A stretch of DNA of 64,000 nt from Pseudomonas putida. GTDB taxonomy: Bacteria > Pseudomonadota > Gammaproteobacteria > Pseudomonadales > Pseudomonadaceae. The stretch spans positions 62,001 through 126,000 of the forward strand of contig NZ_JANHLK010000004.1 in the NCBI RefSeq assembly GCF_028682635.1, in the 5' to 3' direction. The notes beneath the pieces were generated by a model. It made no database searches. It had not been told where the DNA came from and worked only from the letters and a program-made list of their open reading frames with translations. Below are positions 1-10,714 of this stretch, piece after piece. Made by a program: the position numbers and the translations under genes. Position 1 is the first letter of the stretch. Each line of letters begins with the position of its first letter.

Positions 1-2
1 AC

Positions 3-551
3 GGCACCGTGCAGAGCCTGGTGAAAGGCGATGGCGTCGCTGCCAAAGGCGCACCGCTGGCGACCTTCAGCACCAGCATGCTCGACGTGCTCAAGGGTCA
101 CCTGGAAGACGATCAACTGGCCCCGGCCAAGGTTGAAGAGCTGTTCGGCAAGCAGATGACCGGCACCCTGACCTCGCCGTGCGATTGCACCGTGGCCCAG
201 CAAATGGTCGCCGACGGTCAGTACGCCAGCAAAGGCGACGTGATCTTCCAACTGGTGCCACGCAATACCGAAGCCAACGTCGAGGCGCGCTTCTCCTATC
301 GCCAGTTCGGCGACGTTCTGCCAGGCACCCCGGTGCGCTTCCAGATCGCCGGCGAAGACAAGACCCGCACCGGCAAGATCGTCAGCAGCACCAGCCTGAA
401 AAGCGCCGACCTGTCATCCGACATCCGCGTCCTGATCCAGCCTGACGAAGCCCTGGACAGCAGCCTCGCCGGCCGTCCGGTGGAAGTGAACAGCGACCGT
501 GGCCCGAACCTGAACTGGCTGATCGACAAAGCCATGGCTGCTGGTCTGTAA
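3..551 (+). CDS. alg44: Alginate polymerisation protein Alg44, C-terminal part
   Basis: Only the last ~182 codons are present; the reading frame enters from the left edge. In the family, Alg44 is an inner-membrane c-di-GMP receptor (N-terminal PilZ domain, one membrane helix, periplasmic HlyD-like part) that activates the polymerase Alg8. What is visible is the periplasmic half: a biotinyl-lipoyl-like segment (SPCDCTVAQQMVADGQYASKG) followed by a beta-rich adaptor-like end. The PilZ domain lies outside the window, so c-di-GMP binding cannot be judged. The gene precedes algK by 9 bases in the usual alginate order, which makes the identification secure. Confidence 0.93.
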   Translation, partial: GTVQSLVKGDGVAAKGAPLATFSTSMLDVLKGHLEDDQLAPAKVEELFGKQMTGTLTSPCDCTVAQQMVADGQYASKGDVIFQLVPRNTEANVEARFSYRQFGDVLPGTPVRFQIAGEDKTRTGKIVSSTSLKSADLSSDIRVLIQPDEALDSSLAGRPVEVNSDRGPNLNWLIDKAMAAGL

Positions 552-560
552 CCGGAGGAC

Positions 561-2072
561 ATGCACGTGACGACGCCACCAATTCCAAGAACACCGCAGT
601 CCCTGTGGGAGCTGGCCTGCCAGCGATTGGATCAATGCGGTACCGCTGGAACACCGAGTCGAATGCATCGCCAGCAGGCTGGCTCCCACATAGGATTGAT
701 GGTGTGCTCGCTGGCATTGGCAGTCAGCCTCGCCGGTTGCGCCGGCCTGCCCGACCAGCGCCTGGCCAACGAAGCGCTCAAGCGTGGCGACACCGCCACT
801 GCCGCGGCGAACTACCAGCAACTGGCAGACCTGGGCTACAGCGAAGCCCAGGTTGGCCTGGCCGATCTCCAGGTCGACAGCCGCGACCCGGCGCAGATGA
901 AACAGGCCGAAGCGACTTACCGCGCCGCGGCCAGCGTTTCACCCCGTGCCCAGGCACGCCTGGGTCGCCTGCTGGTGGCCAAGCCCGGCTCCACCGAAGC
1001 CGAACAGCACGAAGCCGAAGGCCTGTTGAAAAAAGCCTCGGCCGCCGGCGAAGGCAACACCCTGATCCCGTTGGCGATGCTGTACCTGCAATACCCGCAC
1101 AGCTTCCCCAACGTCGACGCCCAGCAGCAGATCAGCCAATGGCGCGCCGAAGGCAAGCCGGAAGCGGGCCTGGCGCAAGTGCTGCTGTATCGCACCCAGG
1201 GCACCTACGACCAGCACCTCGACGAAGTGGAAAAGGTCTGCAAGGCCGCGCTCAACACCACCGACATCTGCTACGTCGAACTGGCCACGGTCTACCAGAA
1301 ACAGGCCAAGCCGGAGCAACAGGCCGAGCTGATCAAGCAGATGCAGGCCGCTCACAGTCGCGGCGCCGTTTCCGCCCAGCGTGTCGACAGCGTCGCCCGC
1401 GTGCTCGCCGATCGGACCCTGGGCACGCCCGACGAAAAAACCGCGCAGTCGCTGCTTGAACCCATCGCTCCAGGCTACCCGGCCTCGTGGGTCACCCTCG
1501 CGCAACTGATCTACGACTTCCCGGAACTCGGCGATGTCGACCAGATGATGAAGTACCTGGACAACGGCCGCGCCGCCGACCAACCGCGCGCCGAGCTGTT
1601 GCTGGGCAAGCTCTACTACGAAGGCAAGATGGTCCCGGCCGACGCCAAGGTCGCCGAGGAACACTTCCAGAAAGCCGTCGGCCGTGAAGTCGCCGCCGAT
1701 TACTACCTTGGCCAGATCTATCGCCGTGGCTACCTGGGCAAGGTCTATCCGCAGAAGGCCCTGGATCATCTGCTGACCGCTGCGCGTAACGGCCAGAACA
1801 GCGCCGACTTCGCCATCGCCCAACTGTTTTCCCAAGGCAAAGGCACCAAGCCTGACCCGCTCAATGCATACGTCTTCAGCCAGTTGGCCAAGACCCAGAA
1901 CACCCCGCAAGCCACCGAGCTTGCGCAAACCCTCGAAGCCCAACTGCCGCCTGCGCAGCTGGCCGAGGCCCAGCGCCTGTTGAAACAGGAACAGGCGGTT
2001 CGCGGCAACTTGAGCCAGAACACGCTGCAACTGCACGCCCTGCAAGAAGAAGACGGCGAGGAATCCCTATGA
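561..2072 (+). CDS. algK: Alginate outer-membrane lipoprotein AlgK, with REPIN-derived N-terminus
   Basis: AlgK is a TPR/Sel1-repeat lipoprotein that helps localise the porin AlgE and connects the periplasmic alginate complex. Sel1-like helical repeats fill the mature part, and the family string [10 protein letters not shown] follows the lipobox LAGC (Cys60 from this start). The N-terminus is unusual: codons ~15-44 are read through a REPIN (603-690) that separates [11 protein letters not shown], which resembles a normal AlgK start, from the hydrophobic core. Start choice is uncertain. GGAGG at 554-558 is only 2 bases from ATG 561 but 8 from GTG 567. ATG 663, inside the REPIN loop, would give a more normal 26-residue lipoprotein signal. 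The stop overlaps algE (ATGA). Confidence 0.95.
   Translation: MHVTTPPIPRTPQSLWELACQRLDQCGTAGTPSRMHRQQAGSHIGLMVCSLALAVSLAGCAGLPDQRLANEALKRGDTATAAANYQQLADLGYSEAQVGLADLQVDSRDPAQMKQAEATYRAAASVSPRAQARLGRLLVAKPGSTEAEQHEAEGLLKKASAAGEGNTLIPLAMLYLQYPHSFPNVDAQQQISQWRAEGKPEAGLAQVLLYRTQGTYDQHLDEVEKVCKAALNTTDICYVELATVYQKQAKPEQQAELIKQMQAAHSRGAVSAQRVDSVARVLADRTLGTPDEKTAQSLLEPIAPGYPASWVTLAQLIYDFPELGDVDQMMKYLDNGRAADQPRAELLLGKLYYEGKMVPADAKVAEEHFQKAVGREVAADYYLGQIYRRGYLGKVYPQKALDHLLTAARNGQNSADFAIAQLFSQGKGTKPDPLNAYVFSQLAKTQNTPQATELAQTLEAQLPPAQLAEAQRLLKQEQAVRGNLSQNTLQLHALQEEDGEESL
603..690. repeat. REPIN (inverted REP pair) inside algK
   Basis: CTGTGGGAGCTGGCCTGCC at 603-621 and its near-inverse GCCAGCAGGCTGGCTCCCAC face each other around a ~40-base loop. 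Similar inverted pairs recur in this window at 7751, 11394, 17861 and 28662. This one has no stop in the algK frame and is therefore translated. Confidence 0.93.
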
Positions 2073-3553
2073 AGTTGAATCCATTCATGAAGGCCGGTAT
2101 CGGCCTGACGTTCGCGCTGATCTGGTCGTGCCCGACACTGGCGGCGATGACTGAAGAAACCAAGAACTACGGCCTGGACGTGAAAATCACCGGCCAGTCC
2201 GAAGACGACCGAGACCTGGGTACCCAGAGTGGCGGCGACGTCAATGGCCTGGGCCTCGACCTGCGCCCGTGGGTGTATGGCGAGAGCGGCGCGTGGAGCG
2301 CGTATGCAATGGGTCAAGCCGTGACGTCCACCGACATCATCGAGACCGACACCCTGCAGCAATCCGAAGGCACCGAAAACACCGTCAACAATGACCGCAA
2401 GACCAAGAAGAACTACCTGGCGATGCGCGAGTTCTGGGTCGGCTACAGCGGCTTCACGCCCTACCCTGGCGAAATCCTGAAATTCGGCCGCCAGCGTCTG
2501 CACAACGATGACGGTCAATGGCGCGACACCAACATCGAAGCCCTGAACTGGACCTTCGACACCACCCTGTTGCGCGCCAACGCCGGTATCGCCGAACGCT
2601 TCAGCGAGTACCGCACCGACCTGAAGGAACTGGCACCGAAGGACAAGGATCGCCTGCACGCCTACGCCGATGCCGAATACCAATGGACACCGGGCCACTG
2701 GGCCGGCATTCGCGGTCATCACACCCACGATGACGGCAAGCTCGATTATCCAGAGCCGGGTGTGGCCGGCGATTCGCTGGACAAGAAACAGAACGGCGAT
2801 ATCAGCTGGCTGGGCCTGCAGGCCAACAGCGACGCCTACAACTGGCGCAACACCAACACGGTCAACTACTGGGGCAGCATCACCGGCATGAGCGGCGACC
2901 GTGACACGGTCAACCCTTTGAACGCCGATGGCACCGCACCGGCGCAAGCCAAGCACAGCGGCGACGTCGATGGCTGGGCCACCGACCTGGGCGTGCGTCT
3001 GCGCCTCGATCCGCAATGGCAAGTCGGTGCGGCCTACGCCCGTGCCAGCGCCGATTACGAACAGAACGGCCTGGAAAGCAACCGCTCGAGCTACACCGGT
3101 ACCCGCTCGCGTGTGCACCGTTTCGGCGAAGCCTTCCGTGGCGAAATGAACAACATGCAATCGGCCACCCTGTTCGGTTCGTGGATGCTCAACGACGAGT
3201 ACGACGCCAGCCTGATCTACCACAAGTTCTGGCGCGTCGACGGCAACAAGCCGATCACCAGCAACGGCATCGACGCCGTGCAGAACAACACCGACGACGT
3301 CACCGGCGCGGTGCTGTCCAGCACGTCCCTGCCACTGAACGATGGTGATAAAGACCTCGGCCAGGAAATGGATCTGGTGGTCACCAAGTACTTCAAGCAA
3401 GGCCTGCTGCCGGCGGCATTGAGCCAGAAGATCGATGAGCCTTCGGCCCTGGTGCGCTTCCGTGGCGGTGTGTTCAAGCCGGGCGACGCCTACGGCAAGG
3501 AAGTCGATTCGTACATGCACCGCGCGTTCGTCGACGTGATCTGGCGCTTCTGA
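2069..3553 (+). CDS. algE: Alginate outer-membrane export porin AlgE
   Basis: AlgE is the beta-barrel through which alginate leaves the cell. The 494-aa product starts with a signal peptide ending near CPTLAA, then alternating amphipathic strands (for example the [19 protein letters not shown] region), and ends in the aromatic outer-membrane signature VDVIWRF. Length matches the family (about 490 aa). GAGGA lies 8 bases before the ATG, and the start overlaps the algK stop by 4 bases, which implies translational coupling. Confidence 0.97.
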   Translation: MKLNPFMKAGIGLTFALIWSCPTLAAMTEETKNYGLDVKITGQSEDDRDLGTQSGGDVNGLGLDLRPWVYGESGAWSAYAMGQAVTSTDIIETDTLQQSEGTENTVNNDRKTKKNYLAMREFWVGYSGFTPYPGEILKFGRQRLHNDDGQWRDTNIEALNWTFDTTLLRANAGIAERFSEYRTDLKELAPKDKDRLHAYADAEYQWTPGHWAGIRGHHTHDDGKLDYPEPGVAGDSLDKKQNGDISWLGLQANSDAYNWRNTNTVNYWGSITGMSGDRDTVNPLNADGTAPAQAKHSGDVDGWATDLGVRLRLDPQWQVGAAYARASADYEQNGLESNRSSYTGTRSRVHRFGEAFRGEMNNMQSATLFGSWMLNDEYDASLIYHKFWRVDGNKPITSNGIDAVQNNTDDVTGAVLSSTSLPLNDGDKDLGQEMDLVVTKYFKQGLLPAALSQKIDEPSALVRFRGGVFKPGDAYGKEVDSYMHRAFVDVIWRF

Positions 3554-3579
3554 TGCACATTGCGAAGGGAGTCCCCGAC

Positions 3580-5154
3580 ATGAACAGTGCCAAGAAAGGG
3601 TCCTTGACCTTGCTCGCCGGCGCCCTGCTGCTGGCCAGCGCGACTGCCTTCGCCAATGTGGAGCCGGCCGCCAAGCCGGCCACCATGGCCAAGGAGCTGC
3701 AACAGGCCAAGACCTATACCGTCAGCAGCGCACCGACCGCGCCGCTGGAGCTGGCCACGCCGAAACTGCCGGACACCTCGGGCTACACCGCCGAAGCCAT
3801 CGCCGCAAAAGTCGTGCGCAGCAAGGCCGGCAAGATCAGCGTGCGCCGCATGATGCAGGAAGACGCCCTGAAGGACTTCATCGGCGGCGATAACAAGATG
3901 GCCGAGTGGGTCGTGCGTCAGCACGGCATCCCCCAGGCGATCTTCGTTGACGACGGCTACATGAACCTCAAGGACCTGGCGAAGAAGCTGCCCAAGCAGT
4001 ACTTCAGCGAAACCTCGCCGGGCGTATTCCTGGCCAAGTTGCCGATCGTGGTGGGCAACAAGGGCATCCTGGAAATCGACAAGCAGACCCAGGAACTGCG
4101 CCTGTCCCAGGAGGCCGGCTCGTTCCTGGTCAACGACGGCCAGTTGTTCGTGCGTGATACCAAAATCACTGGCTGGAGTGAGAAGGCCAACGGCCCGGCG
4201 GCCTTCAAGTCGCCCAAGGAATTCCGTCCGTTCCTGCTGTCCTGGGGCGGCACCGAGACCTACATCGCCAACAGCAAGATCGCCAGTTTCGGCTACGCCA
4301 ACAGTAAGTCCTACGGCGTGAGTATTTCCCAGTACACGCCGAACATGGCCAAGGTACTCAAGCGTCCTGAGCCGACCGGCTGGATCGTCGGTTCCGAGTT
4401 CTCGGACATGTGGTACGGCTTCTACTGCTACGAAACCCGCGACTTCGTGGTCAAGGGCAACACCTACAAAGACAACATCGTCTACGGCATCGACCCCCAC
4501 GACCGTTCCCACGGCCTGATCATTGCCGACAACACGGTGTTCGGGACCAAGAAGAAGCACGGGATCATCATTTCCCGTGAGGTCAACGACAGCTTCATCT
4601 TCAACAACCGCAGCTACGACAACAAGTTGTCGGGCCTGGTGATCGACCGTAACAGCGTGAACAACCTGATCGCCCATAACGAGATCTACCAGAACCACAC
4701 CGACGGCATCACCCTCTACGAGAGTGCCGACAACCTGCTGTGGGGCAACAAGGTGATCAGCAACCGTCGTCACGGCATCCGCATTCGTAACAGCGTGAAC
4801 ATTCGCCTGTACGAAAACGTCGCCATGGCCAACGGCCTGACCGGCGTCTACGGCCACATCAAGGACCTGACCAACACCGACCGTGACATCAAGCTCGACC
4901 CGTTCGACGCCCAGGTGTCGCTGATCGTGGTCGGCGGTGAACTGGCGGCCAATGGCAGTGGCCCACTGTCCATCGACTCGCCGCTGAGCGTCGAGTTGTA
5001 TCGCGTGTCCATGCTCGCCCCGACCAAATCCAGCGGCATCAGCTTCTCGGGGATTCTCGGCGAGCGCCAGGATGAAATTCTCGACCTGCTGGTGCGCCAG
5101 CAGAAAGCCGTGCTGATCGACCCTGTCGAACGCCAGACCGAAATGCGGGACTGA
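3580..5154 (+). CDS. algG: Alginate C5-mannuronan epimerase AlgG
   Basis: Periplasmic enzyme that converts D-mannuronate to L-guluronate residues in the polymer. I chose ATG 3580 over ATG 3553 because AAGGGAG at 3565-3571 is correctly spaced for it and the product then begins with a clean signal peptide (MNSAKKGS, hydrophobic core, cleavage near ATAFA). The C-terminal half is a right-handed parallel beta-helix with repeated N-x-asymmetric turns, and the catalytic DPHD motif is at residues 305-308 (YGIDPHDRSHG). The 524-aa length is normal. It sits between algE and algX as in other pseudomonads. Confidence 0.97.
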   Translation: MNSAKKGSLTLLAGALLLASATAFANVEPAAKPATMAKELQQAKTYTVSSAPTAPLELATPKLPDTSGYTAEAIAAKVVRSKAGKISVRRMMQEDALKDFIGGDNKMAEWVVRQHGIPQAIFVDDGYMNLKDLAKKLPKQYFSETSPGVFLAKLPIVVGNKGILEIDKQTQELRLSQEAGSFLVNDGQLFVRDTKITGWSEKANGPAAFKSPKEFRPFLLSWGGTETYIANSKIASFGYANSKSYGVSISQYTPNMAKVLKRPEPTGWIVGSEFSDMWYGFYCYETRDFVVKGNTYKDNIVYGIDPHDRSHGLIIADNTVFGTKKKHGIIISREVNDSFIFNNRSYDNKLSGLVIDRNSVNNLIAHNEIYQNHTDGITLYESADNLLWGNKVISNRRHGIRIRNSVNIRLYENVAMANGLTGVYGHIKDLTNTDRDIKLDPFDAQVSLIVVGGELAANGSGPLSIDSPLSVELYRVSMLAPTKSSGISFSGILGERQDEILDLLVRQQKAVLIDPVERQTEMRD

Positions 5155-5164
5155 GGATAATTTT

Positions 5165-6616
5165 ATGCACCCACACTTGATCAAATTACTCAGCCTGTCG
5201 GCCCTGACCGCCGGCATTCTCGCCGCCAGCGGTGGTGTTCGCGCCGATGAAGTGCAAGCACCGAAATTCAGCGCCGAGCCGTGCTGCAGCCTGTGCCCCG
5301 CCGCCCACGACGCGAAGAACTACACCACGCGTTACCAGCAGAACTTCACCACGCTGGTACAGGCCCAGGGCGACTGGTTGTTCCGTACGCAAGAAGACTT
5401 GCGCACCGAATTCGACACCACACCTGCCGGCTACAAGCGCATGAAGCAACTGCACGATGCGTTCAAGAGCAAAGGCGTGGAGCTGGTGGTGGTTTACCAG
5501 CCGACCCGTGGCCTGGTGAACCGCAACAAGTTGAACCCGGCAGAAAAAGCCAGCTTCGATTTCGACAAGGCGCTGAAGAACTACAAGACCATGCTCGGCC
5601 GTTTCGCGCAGATGGGTTACGTGGTACCGGACCTGTCGCCGCTGACCAACGAGTCGCTGCCCGACACCCTGCCCGCCCACGATTTCTACTTCCGCGGCGA
5701 CCAGCACTGGACGCCGTATGGCGCCCAGCGCACGGCAAAAATCGTGGCCGAAAAGGTCAAGCAGATCCCGGCCTTCGCCGACATTCCCAAGCGTGAATTC
5801 GAGACCCACAAGTCGGGTCGCATGGGCAAGACCGGAACATTGCACAACATGGCTGGTCAACTCTGTGGCACCAGCTACGCGATCCAGTACATGGATCAAT
5901 TCACCACCGAGCCGAAAGGCGAAGCAGGCGATGGCGATCTGTTCGGCGATTCCGGCAATCCGGAAATCACCCTGGTCGGCACCAGCCACAGTGGCAAGAA
6001 CTACAACTTCGCCGGTTTCCTCGAAGAGGCCATCGGCGCCGACATTCTCAACGTGGCGTTCCCCGGCGGTGGCCTGGAAGGTTCGATGCTGCAGTACCTG
6101 GGCAGCGACGAGTTCCAGAAGAACCCGCCGAAGATTCTCATCTGGGAATTCTCGCCGCTCTATCGCCTCGACCAGGAAACCATCTACCGCCAGATGATGG
6201 CGCTGCTGGACAACGGTTGCGAAGGCAAGGATGCACAGATGTCGGCCAGCACCACGCTGAAGCCGGGCAAGAACGAGCTTATGGTCAACAGCAAAAACCT
6301 GAACCTGCAAAACAGCAGTCACCAGGTCGACATCCGCTTCGCCGACACCTCGGTGAAAACCTTGCAAGCCACCCTCTGGTACATGAACGGGCGCCACGAG
6401 GACATCAAGATCGACAAACCGGAAACCTCCGACACTGACGGACGTTTCGCCTTCGAGTTGCGCACGGACGAAGACTGGGCCTCGCAGAACCTGCTGGCCG
6501 TCGAAATCCAGGGCCCTGAAAAAGCGGGCACCGCGCCACAGAAAGTCGAAGCGAAAATCTGCAAACGCAACGTATTCCCGAACGCTGAGCAACGTACTGC
6601 TTCAGCCGGGCAATGA
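5165..6616 (+). CDS. algX: Alginate O-acetyltransferase AlgX
   Basis: AlgX transfers acetyl groups to alginate in the periplasm and binds the polymer through a C-terminal carbohydrate-binding module. The SGNH-like domain shows DxH at Asp179/His181 (GDQHWTPYG) and the serine loop GTSHSG with Ser274. Each is shifted by five residues from the D174/H176/S269 triad reported for P. aeruginosa AlgX, so the catalytic set looks intact. A signal peptide is present at the start. The SD (GAGGA) overlaps the end of algG, and the stop overlaps an upstream ATG of algL. Confidence 0.96.
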   Translation: MHPHLIKLLSLSALTAGILAASGGVRADEVQAPKFSAEPCCSLCPAAHDAKNYTTRYQQNFTTLVQAQGDWLFRTQEDLRTEFDTTPAGYKRMKQLHDAFKSKGVELVVVYQPTRGLVNRNKLNPAEKASFDFDKALKNYKTMLGRFAQMGYVVPDLSPLTNESLPDTLPAHDFYFRGDQHWTPYGAQRTAKIVAEKVKQIPAFADIPKREFETHKSGRMGKTGTLHNMAGQLCGTSYAIQYMDQFTTEPKGEAGDGDLFGDSGNPEITLVGTSHSGKNYNFAGFLEEAIGADILNVAFPGGGLEGSMLQYLGSDEFQKNPPKILIWEFSPLYRLDQETIYRQMMALLDNGCEGKDAQMSASTTLKPGKNELMVNSKNLNLQNSSHQVDIRFADTSVKTLQATLWYMNGRHEDIKIDKPETSDTDGRFAFELRTDEDWASQNLLAVEIQGPEKAGTAPQKVEAKICKRNVFPNAEQRTASAGQ

Positions 6617-6624
6617 GGTCTGCT

Positions 6625-7737
6625 ATGCGAAATCCGAAACTTGCAACACTGACGCTGTTGAGCCTGGCGATGTTCGCCGGTGCGACCCAGGCCGCGGCGC
6701 CACTGCGCCCGCCACAGGGCTATTTTGCGCCGATCGAGAAAGTCAAAACCGGCGACAAGAGCGAAGGCTGCGATGCCATGCCGACGCCCTACACCGGCTC
6801 GCTGCAATTTCGCAGCAAGTACGAAGGTTCGGACAAGGCCCGTTCAACACTGAACGTGCAGTCGGAAAAAGCCTTCCGCGACAGCACCGCCGACATCACC
6901 AAGCTCGAGCGCGGCACCAGCAAGCGCGTCATGCAGTTCATGCGTGACGGTCGCCCGGAACAGCTGGAGTGCACCCTGAACTGGTTGACGGCGTGGGCCA
7001 AGGCCGATGCGTTGATGTCCAAGGACTTCAACCACACCGGCAAGTCGATGCGCAAATGGGCGCTGGGCAGCATGGCGTCGTCCTACATTCGCCTGAAGTT
7101 TTCCGACTCCCACCCGCTGGCCAACCATCAGCAGGAGTCGCAGTTGATCGAAGCCTGGTTCAACCGCATGGCCGACCAGGTGGTCAGCGACTGGGACAAC
7201 CTGCCGCTGGAAAAAACCAACAACCACTCGTACTGGGCCGCCTGGTCGGTGATGGCGACCTCGGTCGCCACCAACCGCCGCGACCTGTTCGACTGGGCCG
7301 TGAAGGAATACAAGGTCGGCGCCAATCAGGTTGATGCGGACGGTTATCTGCCGAACGAACTCAAGCGCCAGCAACGCGCCCTCGCCTATCACAACTATGC
7401 CCTGCCGCCGCTGGCGATGATCGCCAGTTTCGCCCAGGTCAATGGTGTGGATTTGCGCCAGGAAAACAACGGCGCATTGAAACGCCTGGGTGATCGCGTA
7501 CTCGCCGGGGTAGAAGACCCGGATGAGTTCGAGGAAAAGAACGGCAAGAAACAGGACATGACCGACCTGAAAGTCGACTCGAAATTCGCCTGGCTCGAAC
7601 CGTTCTGCACCCTCTACACCTGCGCGCCGGAGGTGCTGGAGAAGAAGCATGACATGCAACCGTTCAAGACCTTCCGCCTGGGCGGGGATTTGACCAAGGT
7701 CTACGACCCGGCCAACGAAAAGGGCAAGGGTTCCTAG
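6625..7737 (+). CDS. algL: Alginate lyase AlgL (PL5 family)
   Basis: Periplasmic poly(beta-D-mannuronate) lyase that clears mislocalised polymer. I prefer ATG 6625 to ATG 6613: GAGG at 6615-6618 is 6 bases upstream of it, and the product then starts MRNPKLATL with a signal peptide cut near ATQA. The PL5 signature NNHSYW is at residues 199-204, with His201 and Tyr203 as candidate catalytic residues. [11 protein letters not shown] follows near the C-terminus. The 370-aa length is usual. A REPIN follows the stop. Confidence 0.97.
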   Translation: MRNPKLATLTLLSLAMFAGATQAAAPLRPPQGYFAPIEKVKTGDKSEGCDAMPTPYTGSLQFRSKYEGSDKARSTLNVQSEKAFRDSTADITKLERGTSKRVMQFMRDGRPEQLECTLNWLTAWAKADALMSKDFNHTGKSMRKWALGSMASSYIRLKFSDSHPLANHQQESQLIEAWFNRMADQVVSDWDNLPLEKTNNHSYWAAWSVMATSVATNRRDLFDWAVKEYKVGANQVDADGYLPNELKRQQRALAYHNYALPPLAMIASFAQVNGVDLRQENNGALKRLGDRVLAGVEDPDEFEEKNGKKQDMTDLKVDSKFAWLEPFCTLYTCAPEVLEKKHDMQPFKTFRLGGDLTKVYDPANEKGKGS

Positions 7738-7750
7738 AACGACGCATTCC

Positions 7751-7844
7751 CCCTGTAGGAGCTGGCTTGCCAGCGATGCGGTGTGTCAGTCGACATCAAT
7801 GTTGGATGTCAGACCGAATCGCTGGCAAGCCAGCTCCTACAGGG
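7751..7844. repeat. REPIN between algL and algI
   Basis: CCCTGTAGGAGCTGGCTTGC and its inverse GCAAGCCAGCTCCTACAGGG are separated by a ~40-base loop containing CAGTCGACATCAATGTTG. The same loop string occurs in the REPIN at 17861-17954. In an mRNA it would fold into one long hairpin inside the alginate transcript. Confidence 0.95.
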
Positions 7845-7944
7845 ATCGCGGTGGTTTTTGAATGCAATGTGCCCCCGGTTTTTCGTGGGGGGTTTGGGGG
7901 GGCCGTTGGCCCTTGAATGTAGCTTCAAACAAGGAGAGATCGGG

Positions 7945-9510
7945 ATGGTTTTTTCGTCCAACGTGTTCCTGTTTTTGTTCTTGCCGATCTTTCTCGGCTT
8001 GTACTACTTGAGCGGGCAACGCTATCGCAATCTGCTGCTGCTGATCGCCAGCTACGTGTTCTACGCCTGGTGGCGTGTGGACTTCCTCGCACTGTTCGCG
8101 GCGGTCACGCTGTGGAACTACTGGATCGGCCTGAAAGTCGGCGCCGCAGGCGTTCGGACCAAACCGGCGCAGCGCTGGCTGCTGCTCGGCGTGGCGGTCG
8201 ACCTGTGCATCCTCGGCTACTTCAAGTACGCCAACTTCGGCGTCGACAGCATCAACGCCATGATGACCTCGGTGGGCCTGGAGCCGTTTATCCTGACCCA
8301 TGTGCTGCTGCCGATCGGCATCTCGTTCTACATCTTCGAGTCCATCAGCTACATCATCGACGTCTACCGTGGCGATACCCCGGCGACCCGCAACCTGATC
8401 GACTTCGCGGCGTTCGTGGCGATCTTCCCGCACCTGATCGCAGGTCCCGTGTTGCGTTTTCGCGACCTCGCCGACCAGTTCAACAACCGCACCCACACCC
8501 TCGACAAGTTCTCCGAGGGCTGCACGCGGTTCATGCAGGGTTTCATCAAGAAGGTGTTCATCGCCGACACCCTCGCGGTAGTGGCCGATCATTGCTTCGC
8601 CCTGCAAAACCCGACCACGGGTGACGCCTGGCTCGGCGCCCTGGCGTACACCGCGCAGCTGTACTTCGACTTCTCCGGCTACAGCGACATGGCCATCGGC
8701 CTGGGCTTGATGATGGGTTTCCGCTTCATGGAAAACTTCAAGCAGCCGTACATCAGCCAGTCGATCACCGAGTTCTGGCGCCGCTGGCACATCAGCCTGT
8801 CGACCTGGCTGCGTGACTACCTGTACATCACCCTGGGCGGTAACCGCAAAGGCACCCTGACCACCTATCGCAACCTGTTCCTGACCATGCTGCTCGGTGG
8901 CCTGTGGCACGGTGCGAACATCACCTACATCGTTTGGGGTGCATGGCACGGCATGTGGCTGGCGATCGAGAAAGCCCTCGGCCTGAACACTTCGCCACGC
9001 AGCTTCAACCCGATTCGCTGGGCACTGACCTTCCTGCTGGTAGTGATGGGCTGGGTGATCTTCCGTGCGGAAAACCTGCACGTGGCCGGTCGCATGTACG
9101 GCGCGATGTTCAGCTTCGGCGAGTGGTCGCTGTCGGAACTCAACCAGGCCAGCCTCACCGGCCTGCAAATCGCAACCCTGGTGGTGGCCTACGTGACCCT
9201 GGCGTTCTTCGGCCTGCGTGATTTCTACAGCAACCAGCCGCCAGTGAAGACCAAGCCTGAAGTGAATGTCGATGCCGATGGCCCTGCCGCCAGCGAACCC
9301 GGCCTGATCAAGGCCGCGCCTGGTGATAACCCGGCGAGCATCCACCAGCCTGGCTACACCGTCGGCGTCGATGCCCAGGTGCAACCGGCCTACTGGACCG
9401 CTGACTGGTCGCGCTACGCAATGCGCGCATTGGTACTGCTGCTGTTCATCGCCTCGATTCTCAAACTCTCGGCGCAAAGCTTCTCGCCGTTCCTTTACTT
9501 CCAGTTCTGA
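7945..9510 (+). CDS. algI: Alginate O-acetylation protein AlgI (MBOAT)
   Basis: Polytopic inner-membrane O-acyltransferase thought to carry acetyl groups across the membrane to AlgJ and AlgX. The start at ATG 7945 follows AAGGAGAG at 7931-7938; the frame is open further upstream through the REPIN, but that part has no AlgI similarity. MBOAT features are clear: many hydrophobic helices, the motif SITEFWRRWHISLSTWLRDY, and the catalytic His322 in GLWHGAN, the same number as in P. aeruginosa. Length is 521 aa. An ~85-residue hydrophilic stretch precedes the last helix. Confidence 0.97.
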   Translation: MVFSSNVFLFLFLPIFLGLYYLSGQRYRNLLLLIASYVFYAWWRVDFLALFAAVTLWNYWIGLKVGAAGVRTKPAQRWLLLGVAVDLCILGYFKYANFGVDSINAMMTSVGLEPFILTHVLLPIGISFYIFESISYIIDVYRGDTPATRNLIDFAAFVAIFPHLIAGPVLRFRDLADQFNNRTHTLDKFSEGCTRFMQGFIKKVFIADTLAVVADHCFALQNPTTGDAWLGALAYTAQLYFDFSGYSDMAIGLGLMMGFRFMENFKQPYISQSITEFWRRWHISLSTWLRDYLYITLGGNRKGTLTTYRNLFLTMLLGGLWHGANITYIVWGAWHGMWLAIEKALGLNTSPRSFNPIRWALTFLLVVMGWVIFRAENLHVAGRMYGAMFSFGEWSLSELNQASLTGLQIATLVVAYVTLAFFGLRDFYSNQPPVKTKPEVNVDADGPAASEPGLIKAAPGDNPASIHQPGYTVGVDAQVQPAYWTADWSRYAMRALVLLLFIASILKLSAQSFSPFLYFQF

Positions 9511-9521
9511 GGGATCTGACC

Positions 9522-10697
9522 ATGACCCGCTCATTACGCATCTTCTACATCGCCCTGTTCCTGGTGACGCTGCTGGCCCTGGGCCTGTGGTCGGTCCGCA
9601 GCTTCCTCGGCTTCAGCACCAACGCCGATGCGACGGTGCTCAATGGCCGCTGGACCAAGGCCGTGGAGACGCACTACGACGACGAGTTCCCGATCAAGCG
9701 CCTGGGCACCAACCTCTGGGCCGCGCTGGACTTCAAGCTGTTCAACGAGGGTCGTCCGGGCGTCGTGCTCGGTCGCGACCAGTGGCTGTACAGCGATGAA
9801 GAATTCCATCCGACGGTCAACGAAGAGCTGAACCTGCAAGGCAACTACGCGCTGGTCGAAGGCGTGCGCCAGACCCTGAAAGACAAGGGTGTGAAACTGG
9901 TGATGGCGGTGGTTCCGGCCAAGGTGCGCCTGTACCCGGAACACCTCGGTGAGGTGAAACCGGCCAGCATCCACGCCAACCTCTACCAGGACTTCCACAA
10001 GCGTCTGGCCGCCGACCACATCCTTGCCCCTGATTTGCTGGGCCCGCTGCAAGCGGCCAAGCGCGACGGCAAGCAAGTGTTCCTGCGCACCGACACCCAC
10101 TGGACTCCGGAAGGCGCCGAGATCGCCGCCAACCGCCTGGCCAGGACCATTGCCGACAAGTACCCGCTGAGCGGCGAACCGCAAAACTTCGTCACCGAGC
10201 CTGCGGAGAAAATCACCCACAAGGGCGACCTGCGTCTGTTCCTGCCACTGGACCCGCTGTTCGAAAACCTGATGCCGGCGCAAGAGCCTCTGCAGAAGCG
10301 CAACACCGTTGCCGCTGATGACCAGCCAGCCGCTGAAGACGCCCTGTTCGCCAACACCGAAGTGCCCGTGGCACTGATCGGCACCAGCTACAGCGCCAAC
10401 CCTAACTGGAACTTCGTCGGCGCGTTGAAACAAGCGCTGCGCAGCGACGTGGTCAATTACGCCGAAGACGGCCACGGCCCGATCCTGCCGATGCTCAGCT
10501 ACCTCAAAAGCGACGCTTTCAAGAACAGCCCGCCACAAGTGCTGATCTGGGAGTTTCCTGAACGCTATCTGCCTGTGAACAACGAAATCGGCGACGCCGA
10601 CCCGCAGTGGGTCGCAGAGCTTAAACAAGCCGGCGCCCGCCAACAAAACGTAGCCATCAACACTAAATCCGAGACGCCCGACCGGGCGCAAAACTGA
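9522..10697 (+). CDS. algJ: Alginate O-acetyltransferase AlgJ
   Basis: Membrane-anchored periplasmic acetylesterase/acetyltransferase of the SGNH-like AlgX/AlgJ family, required for alginate acetylation. A single N-terminal hydrophobic anchor (residues ~7-30) is followed by the catalytic elements Asp191-x-His193 (TDTHWTPEG) and Ser289 (GTSYSANPNW). These are one residue off the P. aeruginosa D190/H192/S288 set. It starts 11 bases after algI and is followed at 17 bases by algF. Confidence 0.96.
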   Translation: MTRSLRIFYIALFLVTLLALGLWSVRSFLGFSTNADATVLNGRWTKAVETHYDDEFPIKRLGTNLWAALDFKLFNEGRPGVVLGRDQWLYSDEEFHPTVNEELNLQGNYALVEGVRQTLKDKGVKLVMAVVPAKVRLYPEHLGEVKPASIHANLYQDFHKRLAADHILAPDLLGPLQAAKRDGKQVFLRTDTHWTPEGAEIAANRLARTIADKYPLSGEPQNFVTEPAEKITHKGDLRLFLPLDPLFENLMPAQEPLQKRNTVAADDQPAAEDALFANTEVPVALIGTSYSANPNWNFVGALKQALRSDVVNYAEDGHGPILPMLSYLKSDAFKNSPPQVLIWEFPERYLPVNNEIGDADPQWVAELKQAGARQQNVAINTKSETPDRAQN

Positions 10698-10714
10698 AAG
10701 AGAGAGGTACTACC

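Noticed and set aside
1766..3520. A 584-codon open frame on the minus strand opposite algK/algE
   Set aside because: Shadow frame caused by GC-rich third positions of algE; no family motifs, and algE on the other strand is certain.
3490..5217. A 575-codon open frame opposite algG
   Set aside because: Composition is an antisense reading of algG (repeats of Val/Asp/His); no start signal or domain.
7783..7944. A longer AlgI start reading through the REPIN
   Set aside because: Unlike algK, a good ribosome site (AAGGAGAG) lies right before ATG 7945, and the upstream part has no AlgI similarity.
7837..9534. A 565-codon minus-strand frame opposite algI
   Set aside because: Highly charged nonsense composition (Gln, His, Arg) typical of antisense to a membrane protein; algI has exact motifs.
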